DNA of 32,641 bases from an uncultured Caryophanales bacterium. Its GTDB lineage: Bacteria; Bacillota_I; Bacilli_A; RF39; UBA660. Below the pieces are notes generated by a model, which saw only the letters and a program-made list of their open reading frames with translations, was not told the origin of the DNA and ran no database searches. Location of the stretch: the NCBI GenBank assembly GCA_946614095.1, contig CAMOGG010000013.1, positions 1-32,641 of the forward strand, read 5' to 3'. Shown here in pieces: positions 14,052 to 21,665 of the stretch. The position numbers were made by a program, and so were the translations under genes. Every line of letters starts with the position of its first letter. Positions within the stretch are counted from its first letter, which is position 1.

Positions 14052-15469
14052 ATCAATAATAGTAAGATCTGTAGTAAGTAATACCAATTAATTGTCTGCT
14101 TTGTATAGGTATTTGGTACTGCTATTTTGTAATCTTTTAATTCTATTACTTCTTCTTCTTGGTTATCTACTGTAATATTTATTGGGTCTACTTTAGAATA
14201 GCCTTCTGTTGTATTCATTTGTATGAATTGGTATTCTCCATATGGAAGTGTAATTTCTGCAATTCCATCTTCATTGGTAGTAATGGTATCAATAATCTCT
14301 CCATTTTTATTTGTAATATTAAACATTATATTTTTTTCTTTTAAAAAACTATTATTTTCTCCATATTCTTTTTTGACTATAATCTTTTTTTCTATGACTT
14401 TGTTTTCCATAATTAGAGAAGTTTTACTATTCTCTTCACTTACGATGATTTCATATGTATTATCATCTAGAGTATAACCAATCCCTGGAGTTGTTTCTTT
14501 TAAGTAATATTTTCCAAAATTTAAATTATGAATGATAGCTTGATTATCTTTTATTGTCAAATCTTCTATCTTGTTATTATTTTGATCATAAAGTGTATAT
14601 ACTGCACCGTCTAATATTGCTTCTCCTCTTGGTGTAATAGATTGTGTATCTTTATCTATTTTGGATAATTCAAGAAATGTTTTTATTACTTTTACTTTGA
14701 TTTTTGTTTCTAATTTGTTTAAATTTCCAGTTTTGATTAGATTTTGACTATTATTTGATTGATAAAAGATATATGGTTGATTATAAATATTTTCTTGTTT
14801 ATAAATTGTAAAATCATATTTTCCTTCTTTTAATTTGTTTATCGTTAGTTTATTATTTTGTATGGCTATTCTATTATCATCTGTTTGAAAATTATTTAAT
14901 ACTTTGTTTTGATCTTCTATTACTATGGAATGATCTTCTACCATGGTATATGTTTTATTTGCTATAGATGGTAGGATATCATAACTGTTAATTAAATTAT
15001 TAATTTCATTCATTTCTGGTAGATAAGCATTAATGGCATTTCCATTTAGGGTATCTGTGAAGTAATAGTTACCTGATCCATCAGATGCTTGCCAAATCAT
15101 CATTTGAGTAATAGCGTACCATTTGATATCAGTATGATTTTTATAGCCATAACCAAAGTGGGCAATTTTTGATATTCTATCAATCTGTGTTTGTGTTAGA
15201 TTGTTAGGATTTAATGTTGACTCATAAGTTTGTGATTCATTGAAAAAACTAAATGGTTCAATGCAATAGGCGAATTCATTGGTACCGTTTTTTCGAAAAA
15301 ATCTGGCTTTTTGGTAGTATGTTGTTTTTGTTGTGTAGTTATATTTGCTCATATAGATTCCGTCTATATATTCTGCTTCATAGAAAGTTGCTGTTTCTGC
15401 TTTTACCGGTTGTATCCATGATACTAAAATACTAAAGAATGATATTAAGAAAAAACTAATCTTTTTGAT
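14048..15469 (-). CDS. thioester-domain surface adhesin with two Cna-B/SpaA domains and sorting signal; apparent ATC start
   Basis: The track start (15352) is too late. The frame stays open upstream and encodes a clear signal peptide (KKISFFLISFF... ending PVKA) right after a GGAGGG site. The codon in start position is ATC at 15469-15467; no ATG, GTG or TTG is available there. From it the protein is 473 residues. It has signal peptide 1-24, then a thioester domain with Cys69 in FAYCIEP and Gln122 in ITQMMIW, the residues that form the internal Cys-Gln bond that can covalently capture host amines. A linker domain follows, then a SpaA/Cna-B domain (SKIDKDTQ...GAVYTLYD...YYLKETT) and a second Cna-B-like domain. 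The end is VPNTY plus a short hydrophobic tail with no basic residues. It is coupled to the sortase. Confidence 0.85.
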   Translation of the reverse strand: MKKISFFLISFFSILVSWIQPVKAETATFYEAEYIDGIYMSKYNYTTKTTYYQKARFFRKNGTNEFAYCIEPFSFFNESQTYESTLNPNNLTQTQIDRISKIAHFGYGYKNHTDIKWYAITQMMIWQASDGSGNYYFTDTLNGNAINAYLPEMNEINNLINSYDILPSIANKTYTMVEDHSIVIEDQNKVLNNFQTDDNRIAIQNNKLTINKLKEGKYDFTIYKQENIYNQPYIFYQSNNSQNLIKTGNLNKLETKIKVKVIKTFLELSKIDKDTQSITPRGEAILDGAVYTLYDQNNNKIEDLTIKDNQAIIHNLNFGKYYLKETTPGIGYTLDDNTYEIIVSEENSKTSLIMENKVIEKKIIVKKEYGENNSFLKEKNIMFNITNKNGEIIDTITTNEDGIAEITLPYGEYQFIQMNTTEGYSKVDPINITVDNQEEEVIELKDYKIAVPNTYTKQTINWYYLLQILLLLI

Positions 15470-15482
15470 ATAAATCCCTCCT
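15467..15482 (-). promoter_or_regulatory. strong ribosome-binding site followed by ATC
   Basis: On the minus strand GGAGGG (15481-15476), then 6 nt, then ATC AAA AAG. The spacing is ideal for a start at the ATC. An ATT at 15475 is in frame but directly abuts the site. Confidence 0.6.
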
Positions 15483-15501
15483 TTTTTTTCTTAATGAGGA
15501 A

Positions 15502-15530
15502 ATCATAACATGAAGTTTATTGGTTGACAA
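15502..15530 (-). promoter_or_regulatory. sigma-A promoter for the adhesin-sortase operon
   Basis: TTGTCA, 17 nt, TATGAT with a TGT extended -10 on the minus strand. Transcription would start near 15495, giving a leader of about 26 nt to the ATC codon. Confidence 0.85.
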
Positions 15531-15647
15531 ATCATGATTTTTTTATTTTCACGTTGTTTTTAGTAGTGATTTTTTCTTTTTCCTTTAGAAAATTATAATT
15601 TTTATGGTTAGTTTGGAAAGTTAAAAATAAAAATTCATAAAATATGA

Positions 15648-15653
15648 TATAAT
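15648..15653 (+). promoter_or_regulatory. extended -10 promoter for fhs
   Basis: TATAAT preceded by TGA, only 17 nt from the ATG, so the leader is about 11 nt and consists mainly of the GAGGTGA site. There is no good -35. No room exists for a folate riboswitch. The rest of 15531-15647 shows only AT-rich sequence. Confidence 0.65.
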
Positions 15654-15670
15654 ATGGGCGAGGTGATATT

Positions 15671-17281
15671 ATGACTGATATCGAAATATCTAGAAATAGT
15701 AAAAAATTACCAATTGAAGATGTTGCAAAGAAGCTAGGTTTATCTAGAAAAGATTTAGTTTTGTATGGTGAAGATAAGGCTAAAATAAAAATTCATTCTG
15801 GGGACGAGAAGGGAAAGCTTATTTTAGTTACTGCAATTAGTCCAACTCCTTTAGGAGAAGGGAAGACCACTGTGAGTATTGGTCTTGCAGATGCTTTTCA
15901 AAAAATGGGTGAGAGTGTTGTACTTGCTTTAAGAGAACCATCTATGGGTCCTGTTTTTGGAATGAAAGGTGGAGCAACGGGAGGAGGTTACTCACAAGTT
16001 GTTCCAATGGAAGACATTAATCTTCACTTTACTGGAGATTTTCATGCTATTACATCTGCTAATAATTTAATTAGTGCTGCTATTGATAATCATATTTATT
16101 TTGGAAATGAATTGGATATTCAAACCGTTACTTTTCATCGTTGTTTAGATGTGAATGATCGAGCATTACGTCATGTTGATATAGGTACTAGAGAGGATTC
16201 TTTTTCTATTAGTTCAGCAAGTGAAATAATGGCATTGTTTTGTTTAGCTACTTCTTTAGATGATTTAAGAGAAAGACTTGGTAATATTGTTGTTGGACTT
16301 AATCGTAAAGGAGAATATATCTATGTTAGGGATTTGAAGGTTGTTGGATCTTTAATGGCTCTTTTAAAAGATGCATTTTCTCCTAATTTAGTTCAGACTT
16401 TGGAAAATACTCCTGCTATTATTCATGGTGGTCCATTTGCAAATATTGCTCATGGCTGTAATAGTGTTGTTGCGACTAAAACTGCCTTGTCTTTGGCAGA
16501 CTATGTTATAACAGAGGCTGGCTTTGGTGCAGACTTAGGAGCTGAAAAGTTTTTTGATATTAAGTGTCGTATGGCAAATTTGAAACCACATTCTGTAGTT
16601 TTAGTAGCTACTATTAAAGCTTTAAAATATCATGGTGGAGTATCAAAAGATGATATTTATCAAGAAGATATGGAATCAATGAGAAATGGATTTGAAAATT
16701 TAGACAAGCATTATGAGAATTTGAAAAAGTTTGGTGTTCCTGTTGTTGTTTGTTTAAATCGTTTTTCAACTGATACAGATATAGAAATTGAAGAGTTTTC
16801 TCACCATTGTGAAGAAATGAATTATCAATATGCAGTCAGTGATGCATATGCTTTAGGAGGAGAAGGTGCTATCACTTTAGCACATGAAATGTTAAAGGTA
16901 GAAGCAAGTCATTTTCATCCTTTGTATTCTGTTGATGATTCTATTGTTGATAAGATTGATACGGTTTGTAGGAAAATCTATGGAGCAAGTCAAGTACATA
17001 TTTCAGATGAGATTATGAAAAAAATCGAAGTTTTAGAAAAAAATAAAAAAGCAAATCTTCCAATTTGTGTTGCGAAAACTCAATATTCTTTTTCTGACGA
17101 TGCAAAGAAAGTTGGAGTTCCTAAAGATTTTGAAGTAACTGTTCAAGATATTAGACTTTATTCTGGGGCTGGATTTATTACTGTGTTGTTGGGAAATATC
17201 ATGGTAATGCCTGGTTTATCTAGAAGGCCTAATTATGAATTGATTGATGTAGTAGATGGTGAAATTGTTAATTTAAGTTAA
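15671..17281 (+). CDS. fhs: formate-tetrahydrofolate ligase
   Basis: The protein has 536 residues (family usually about 555). It has the ATP-binding loop TPLGEGKTTVSIGL (about residues 52-65) and family blocks REPSMGPVFGMKGGATGGGYSQV, DIQTVTFHR-like and VITEAGFGADLGAEKFFDIKCR. It makes 10-formyl-THF from formate, THF and ATP in the cytoplasm, feeding purine and formyl-Met synthesis. It has the usual blocks without visible frameshift, and the shorter length reflects small loop losses. It is a single gene with its own promoter, and it converges on the next gene through a shared terminator. Confidence 0.97.
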   Translation: MTDIEISRNSKKLPIEDVAKKLGLSRKDLVLYGEDKAKIKIHSGDEKGKLILVTAISPTPLGEGKTTVSIGLADAFQKMGESVVLALREPSMGPVFGMKGGATGGGYSQVVPMEDINLHFTGDFHAITSANNLISAAIDNHIYFGNELDIQTVTFHRCLDVNDRALRHVDIGTREDSFSISSASEIMALFCLATSLDDLRERLGNIVVGLNRKGEYIYVRDLKVVGSLMALLKDAFSPNLVQTLENTPAIIHGGPFANIAHGCNSVVATKTALSLADYVITEAGFGADLGAEKFFDIKCRMANLKPHSVVLVATIKALKYHGGVSKDDIYQEDMESMRNGFENLDKHYENLKKFGVPVVVCLNRFSTDTDIEIEEFSHHCEEMNYQYAVSDAYALGGEGAITLAHEMLKVEASHFHPLYSVDDSIVDKIDTVCRKIYGASQVHISDEIMKKIEVLEKNKKANLPICVAKTQYSFSDDAKKVGVPKDFEVTVQDIRLYSGAGFITVLLGNIMVMPGLSRRPNYELIDVVDGEIVNLS

Positions 17282-17282
17282 A

Positions 17283-17311
17283 AAAATACTCATATTATTA
17301 TGAGTATTTTT
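17283..17311. terminator. bidirectional terminator between fhs and the convergent gene
   Basis: AAAATACTCATA (17283-17294) pairs with TATGAGTATTTT (17299-17310), loop TTAT. It is flanked by an A run on the left and a T run on the right. Confidence 0.88.
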
Positions 17312-18074
17312 ATGTGGTTGATTCCATTTTTTTACATGTTTTTGTATTAGAATCGTATATTTTGTCTTCATCTTTACATTTACAGCCATTTTCAACTTCT
17401 TCTGCATCACTAGGACATTTCTTTTCATCTTGATCTTTTGGTGTGATAACTGTGTATCCAGGTGCTCTTACTTCAATTGTTCCTTGATATTTCATATTTT
17501 TATAAGTTATATAATAGGTATAATTTCCTTGCTCCTGTGTTTTTACTTGGGATAAATCTAAAGTAATATTATTAAGAACTTCTTCGGTAATTTCTTCATT
17601 AATATAAGATGTTGGATTGGTGGAAAGAGAATCCCCAGTTTTAATACTTATATTTTTTAATGTAAAGGTTATATTTGGTAATTCTTTTTCTTTAATTATT
17701 ATTGTTCCAATATATTTTTTCTTTTTATAAGTAATATTGTATTGATAAGTACCAGCTTCGTTAATATTTACTAATGATGTATCTAATTTTAAAGCTTTAA
17801 CTGTTTCTGTATCTAGATTGTCATAATCTTCTAAATAATCTTTTATGTCTACACTTAGAGGTGTATTTAATTCTAATTTAATTTCTTTTAATTTAATTTC
17901 ATTTGTTTTTGCTTGTGTTTCAGCTATTTTTTTCTTACTAATATCAACGCTATAATTCGTATGAATAATTGGTTTTACTTTACCGTTCATAATGGTACCA
18001 CTACCAATGAAAAAGATTCCCCAAACAGCAATAACACTACATAGTATTTTTATTTCTTTATCATTAAACCTCAT
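17310..18074 (-). CDS. membrane-anchored protein with two Ig-like repeats and a cysteine-rich tail
   Basis: The start is ATG 18074 (AAGGAG 7 nt upstream). The track start 18140 lies upstream of the promoter. The protein has 254 residues: one transmembrane helix (about 8-28, ILCSVIAVWGIFFIGSG), then two repeats of about 75 residues. Each ends in G-x-Y-x-Y-x-I-T-Y-K-x-x-K-Y-x-G-T-I, a bacterial Ig-like/DUF5011-type edge. The C-terminus has four cysteines (KKCPSDAEEVENGCKCKDED..., final C near the end), reminiscent of small EGF-like modules. The domain outside the membrane is lysine-rich. The family is not recognised. A surface or wall-binding role is inferred only from topology. Confidence 0.75.
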   Translation of the reverse strand: MRFNDKEIKILCSVIAVWGIFFIGSGTIMNGKVKPIIHTNYSVDISKKKIAETQAKTNEIKLKEIKLELNTPLSVDIKDYLEDYDNLDTETVKALKLDTSLVNINEAGTYQYNITYKKKKYIGTIIIKEKELPNITFTLKNISIKTGDSLSTNPTSYINEEITEEVLNNITLDLSQVKTQEQGNYTYYITYKNMKYQGTIEVRAPGYTVITPKDQDEKKCPSDAEEVENGCKCKDEDKIYDSNTKTCKKMESTT

Positions 18075-18098
18075 ATTCAAACTCCTTATCTTATATTC

Positions 18099-18127
18099 AT
18101 TATAAACTAAAATTTTTTTATTCACAA
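18099..18127 (-). promoter_or_regulatory. sigma-A promoter for the Ig-like/Cys-tail gene
   Basis: TTGTGA, 17 nt, TATAAT on the minus strand, 24 nt from the ATG. It lies about 20 bp from the divergent NfeD promoter. Confidence 0.82.
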
Positions 18128-18145
18128 GAATAAACCACATTTTTA

Positions 18146-18174
18146 TTGAAAATTACAGTAATTTAACATATAAT
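18146..18174 (+). promoter_or_regulatory. sigma-A promoter for the nfeD-SPFH operon
   Basis: TTGAAA (18146-18151), 17 nt, TATAAT (18169-18174). It has no TGn but a good -35. Confidence 0.88.
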
Positions 18175-18194
18175 TTAGACAGAGGTGAATAAGC

Positions 18195-18614
18195 ATGTTA
18201 GGTGAATGGTTTATACTTTTTGTGATTTTATTAATCATTGAACTAGTTACTGTTAATTTAGTAACAATATGGTTTGCAGCTGGTGCTGTTGCAGCTATGA
18301 TTGCGACGATATTTACAGATTCACTGATTTATCAAATGGCTGTTTTCTTGATTGTTAGCTTTTTATCATTATTGATTACCAAACCTTTTTTAAAAAAACT
18401 TAAAAAGTTTGAGGTTGAGCCAACTAACTTAGATCGTGTTATTGGTAAAACAGGAGAAGTAACAAAAAAGATTAGTGAAAATCAAACTGGTGAGGTAAAG
18501 ATATTTGGTAATGTATGGACAGCTGTTAGTGAAGAGGAAATTTCTGTTGGTAGTAAAGTAAAAGTTTTATCTATTGATGGAGTAAAATTAGTAGTAGAGA
18601 AAGAGGAGAAATAA
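18195..18614 (+). CDS. NfeD family membrane protein
   Basis: The protein has 139 residues with three to four hydrophobic segments over about residues 1-75 (WFILFVILLIIELVTVNLVTIWFAAGAVAAMI, then IYQMAVFLIVSFLSLLI). A C-terminal OB-fold domain has GKTGEVTKKISEN...GEVKIFGNVWTAV, typical of NfeD1b. NfeD proteins are almost always paired with SPFH (stomatin/flotillin-like) proteins and are thought to support membrane microdomain organisation. The SPFH gene follows 1 nt after the stop. The ATG follows GAGGTGA. Confidence 0.92.
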   Translation: MLGEWFILFVILLIIELVTVNLVTIWFAAGAVAAMIATIFTDSLIYQMAVFLIVSFLSLLITKPFLKKLKKFEVEPTNLDRVIGKTGEVTKKISENQTGEVKIFGNVWTAVSEEEISVGSKVKVLSIDGVKLVVEKEEK

Positions 18615-18615
18615 T

Positions 18616-19533
18616 ATGGGATTAGGATTAGTTGTTATTGTTATTATTGTTGCGATTGGGGTTCTTGGAATTAAGATTATTCCACAATCAAGAGCTTATG
18701 TGGTAGAACGTTTAGGAGCATATCATAGAACGATGCAAACGGGATTACATTATGTGTTTCCATTTGTTGAGAGAGTTGCGAATAATGTTAGTTTAAAGGA
18801 AATTGTTAAAGATTTCCCACCACAACCAGTTATTACAAAAGATAATGTTACTATGCAGATTGATACAGTTGTATATTTTCAGATTACAGATTCTAAGTTA
18901 TATACCTACGGTGTTGAAAATCCAATTAATGCAATCGAAAATCTAACTGCAACTACATTACGTAATATTATTGGTGAATTGGAACTTGATGAGACTCTTA
19001 CTTCACGTGATGTTATTAATACAAAGATGAGAAGTATCTTGGATGAAGCTACTGATCCTTGGGGAGTAAAAGTAAATCGTGTTGAAGTTAAGAATATTTT
19101 ACCTCCAAGAGATATTCAAGAATCTATGGAAAAACAAATGCGTGCAGAGCGTGAAAGACGTGAAGCAATTTTAAAAGCGGAAGGAGAGAAAAAGGCTGCT
19201 ATTTTGATTGCTGAAGGTGAAAAAGAAAGCGTTATTTTAAAAGCTGATGCTGAAAAAGAAGCTAAAATTAAGCAAGCAGAAGGTGAGGCTGCTGCAATCT
19301 TGAAAATTCAAGAAGCTACTGCACAAGGTTTAAAATTATTAAAAGATGCAGATATGGATGAAGCTGTATTAAAATTAAAGAGTTATGAAGCAATGGTTGA
19401 TGTAGCAAATGGTACTGCTACTAAGATTATTGTTCCAAGTGATTTACAGGGACTAGTTACAGCAGGAGAAGTATTAAGTGAATCTTTCCAAAAAAAAGAA
19501 TCTAAAAATGATTCTATTACTAAAAAATTATAA
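18616..19533 (+). CDS. SPFH/band 7 stomatin-prohibitin-like protein
   Basis: The protein has 305 residues: one N-terminal membrane segment (about 4-24), an SPFH domain (about 25-190, with AYVVERLGAYHRTMQTGLHYVFPF), then a long Ala/Glu/Lys coiled coil (about 180-250, repeats of AEGEKxxAI), and a short variable tail. It matches the QmcA/YbbK group. Such proteins form large rings at the cytoplasmic membrane with NfeD. The product may help membrane protein quality control; this is family knowledge. The gene is translated directly after nfeD. A shared terminator follows. Confidence 0.94.
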   Translation: MGLGLVVIVIIVAIGVLGIKIIPQSRAYVVERLGAYHRTMQTGLHYVFPFVERVANNVSLKEIVKDFPPQPVITKDNVTMQIDTVVYFQITDSKLYTYGVENPINAIENLTATTLRNIIGELELDETLTSRDVINTKMRSILDEATDPWGVKVNRVEVKNILPPRDIQESMEKQMRAERERREAILKAEGEKKAAILIAEGEKESVILKADAEKEAKIKQAEGEAAAILKIQEATAQGLKLLKDADMDEAVLKLKSYEAMVDVANGTATKIIVPSDLQGLVTAGEVLSESFQKKESKNDSITKKL

Positions 19534-19560
19534 AAGGCGTCAATTTGACGTCTTTTCTTT
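19532..19560. terminator. bidirectional terminator after the SPFH gene
   Basis: AAAAGGCGTC (19532-19541) pairs with GACGTCTTTT (19547-19556), one G-T pair, loop AATTT. The stop of the minus-strand operon (19540-19542) lies in this hairpin. Confidence 0.85.
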
Positions 19561-20364
19561 TTCATATAAATATTCCATTGGTCTTTGACTTTTATAGTAC
19601 TCATAAGTTTCATTCATTAATATATCTAGATAGGTGTTATTCTTTGTTCTATATTGATGAATTGGTAGAGGAATTGTTGTGTTTTCTATTTGTATTAATA
19701 ATTCAGATTTATTCCAATTGACATCTTTATAGTTTGTAGTACCATCTTGTTTTAATTCTAATATTTCCCATTTACTTATCATTTGATTCTTTCTTTTATT
19801 TTTACGAAACATATATTTACTATTTGGTAGAATATCTATTAGCTTATATTTTCCAATTAATTCTTGGTCAATTTCTTTTGTTATTTTGTGATGTTTTAAG
19901 TAATAAATATAATCTTTGTTTTCTTCTTCTAAATCATATGCTTCTACATATAATTCTATTTCATTATCTTTTATAATTCCTGTTATGAAGTCTCTTATTT
20001 GTATTTTATTGTTATCTGCATAATCAAATAATTCTTGATATAGTTCTTTTATGTTTGATAATTGATCATTTGCTACTAAAAAGTATTTACTTCTACTTGG
20101 GGATAAATGTATTAAGGAATATGAATTTTGTTCTAATGGCTTTTTTTCTTCTACCGTGTATCCAATTAATACATCTATATTATTTTCTTGATAAGACATT
20201 TCTAAATAAGATATGGTTGGGTATATAGGAGTATATCCTAGTTCTATGATTTGTTCTTTTAAACCTTCTATTTCCTTCCAATAATCTTCTTTCTTTTTTA
20301 ATAATATTTTCTTTCCAATTATGTTATTTGGCTTATAGGGAATTAATTTTATTTTTTCTTTCAT
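19540..20364 (-). CDS. two-domain hypothetical protein, GyrI/effector-binding-like plus lipocalin-like half
   Basis: The protein has 274 residues with no signal peptide or membrane segment. The first half (about 1-155) follows the GyrI-like small-molecule-binding fold: a GYTVEEKKPL strand, SKYFLVANDQLSNIKELYQELFDY, then IELYVEAYDLEEE. The second half (about 165-265) contains ELIGKYKLIDIL and SKWEILELKQDGTTNY...VNWNKSELLI, a pattern of the beta-barrel module that follows GyrI-like domains in some Firmicutes proteins. The ligand is unknown. It is the last gene of a three-gene minus-strand operon, 24 nt after DUF1294, with AAAGGA before the ATG. The assignment rests on weak pattern matches. Confidence 0.6.
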   Translation of the reverse strand: MKEKIKLIPYKPNNIIGKKILLKKKEDYWKEIEGLKEQIIELGYTPIYPTISYLEMSYQENNIDVLIGYTVEEKKPLEQNSYSLIHLSPSRSKYFLVANDQLSNIKELYQELFDYADNNKIQIRDFITGIIKDNEIELYVEAYDLEEENKDYIYYLKHHKITKEIDQELIGKYKLIDILPNSKYMFRKNKRKNQMISKWEILELKQDGTTNYKDVNWNKSELLIQIENTTIPLPIHQYRTKNNTYLDILMNETYEYYKSQRPMEYLYEKEKTSN

Positions 20365-20388
20365 TTCATTTTTCCTTTCACAATATTA

Positions 20389-20640
20389 TTATTTGAATAA
20401 TAAATAGATATTTTCTAGGATACATAGAGGAATTCCTAGCTGAAATCTCTTTTTCTTTGTTTTATGATGAAATGTAATCATTCCTAGAAATGTGCCTATG
20501 GCTCCTCCTATTAGGGATATTCCTATTAAACTATTTTCAGGAATTCTCCATTGATGCTTTATTGCGGATAGTTTATCCCATCCCATTAGGATAAACGATA
20601 TGATATTTATACTGATAAAATAAAATATTTTTATTGTCAT
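20389..20640 (-). CDS. DUF1294 family small membrane protein
   Basis: The protein has 83 residues with two to three hydrophobic segments. It carries the family signature MGWDKLSAIKHQWRIPE, then GGAIGTFLGMITFHHKTKKKRF. DUF1294 proteins (YsdA-like) are of unknown function. The start forms an ATGA overlap with the upstream radical SAM gene's stop, so the two are translationally coupled. Confidence 0.9.
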   Translation of the reverse strand: MTIKIFYFISINIISFILMGWDKLSAIKHQWRIPENSLIGISLIGGAIGTFLGMITFHHKTKKKRFQLGIPLCILENIYLLFK

Positions 20641-21569
20641 AGCTTTGCTCCTTGATAGGTATCTCGTTTTTTCATTTCTTTATCAATATCATTTAATACA
20701 CAAAATTTTTTGATTAGCCATGTTGGCTCTATTAATTCTTTTGGATCTGGATCTCCTGTAATTCTATGAATTACTATTTCTGGTCTTAAGTATTCTAGTT
20801 GGCTGATTATAATATCAATATATTCTTCTTTTGTTAGTACATGAAAATGTTCTTTTTGATATAGTTTTTCTAAAGGTGTATCTTTGATAATACTTAACAT
20901 ATGAATTTTTATTCCTTGAATATCTAATTTATTTAAATATTTCACTGTATTTATCATATCTTCTTTTGTTTCATAGGGCAGACCATTAATAATATGTACA
21001 ACTATATCAATCTTTCTTTTTCGTAATTCTCTTACCATTTCTTCAAAACATTTTAGAGTATGACATCGATTAACTAAAATAGAAGTTTCTTCTTTTATTG
21101 TTTGTAGACCTAATTCTATTGTTAGATTTGTTCTTTTATTCAAGTTTTCTAAATAATCTAGACAATCTTTTGTTATGGCATCAGGGCGAGTTGCGATGTT
21201 TAGACCAATTACATTTTCATACTTTAATACTGGTTCGTAGATTTCTTTTAATTTTTCTACTGGAGCATAGGTGTTTGTTCTTGCTTGAAAATAGGCAATG
21301 TATTTTCCGGCTTTCCATTTGTTATGCATCATTTCTTTAATCTTATTAAATTGTGTTTCTATTGGATCTTCTTTTTTTCCAGCAAATTCACCGCTACCAC
21401 TTTTTGAGCAATAGATACAACCACCAATTCCTGTTGTTCCATCTATATTGGGACAGGTGAAACCTGCATTCAGACTTATTTTGAATACTTTGCTATGAAA
21501 TTTATTTTTATAATAATAGTCTAAAGTGTGATATCTTTTATTGTTATTAGAATATAAAAAGTCGTTCAT
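20637..21569 (-). CDS. TIGR01212 family radical SAM protein (YhcC/YtqA-like)
   Basis: The protein has 310 residues. The cluster-binding cysteines lie in CPNIDGTTGIGGCIYC (C-x12-C-x2-C), preceded by FKISLNAGFT and followed by SGSGEFAG, which is diagnostic for TIGR01212. The radical SAM barrel continues with VIGLNIATRPDAI, ELGLQT and IVVHIINGLP. The 4Fe-4S cluster cleaves S-adenosylmethionine; the substrate of this family is not established, though an RNA modification role has been suggested. The ATG follows AAGGAG. It is the first gene of the operon with DUF1294 and the GyrI-like gene. Confidence 0.93.
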   Translation of the reverse strand: MNDFLYSNNNKRYHTLDYYYKNKFHSKVFKISLNAGFTCPNIDGTTGIGGCIYCSKSGSGEFAGKKEDPIETQFNKIKEMMHNKWKAGKYIAYFQARTNTYAPVEKLKEIYEPVLKYENVIGLNIATRPDAITKDCLDYLENLNKRTNLTIELGLQTIKEETSILVNRCHTLKCFEEMVRELRKRKIDIVVHIINGLPYETKEDMINTVKYLNKLDIQGIKIHMLSIIKDTPLEKLYQKEHFHVLTKEEYIDIIISQLEYLRPEIVIHRITGDPDPKELIEPTWLIKKFCVLNDIDKEMKKRDTYQGAKL

Positions 21570-21602
21570 ATTGTTCTCCTTATTGTCTTGAAAATTGTTC
21601 TA

Positions 21603-21631
21603 ATTGTAACATCTTTTATGGTTTTTTGCAA
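21603..21631 (-). promoter_or_regulatory. sigma-A promoter for the radical SAM operon
   Basis: TTGCAA, 17 nt, TACAAT with a TGT extended -10 on the minus strand. Confidence 0.8.
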
Positions 21632-21641
21632 TCATTTGTGG

Positions 21642-21647
21642 TATTAT
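21642..21647 (+). promoter_or_regulatory. extended -10 promoter for the VanY-type gene
   Basis: TATTAT preceded by TGG, 18 nt from the TTG start. There is no good -35. It is divergent from the radical SAM promoter, about 10 bp from that promoter's -35. Confidence 0.55.
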
Positions 21648-21665
21648 TTAGCTAGGTGATAGGCT

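Noticed and set aside
14052-14087. Track start of the sortase at 14087
   Set aside because: The extra codons lie inside the upstream adhesin gene; ATG 14051 gives the ATGA overlap and places the membrane helix at the N-terminus.
15531-15670. THF or other riboswitch upstream of fhs
   Set aside because: The promoter -10 is 17 nt from the ATG, so the leader is about 11 nt; the upstream AT-rich sequence shows no conserved fold.
18075-18140. Track start of the Ig-like/Cys-tail gene at 18140
   Set aside because: This stretch contains the promoter (18099-18127), so it cannot be translated from that transcript; AAGGAG fits ATG 18074.
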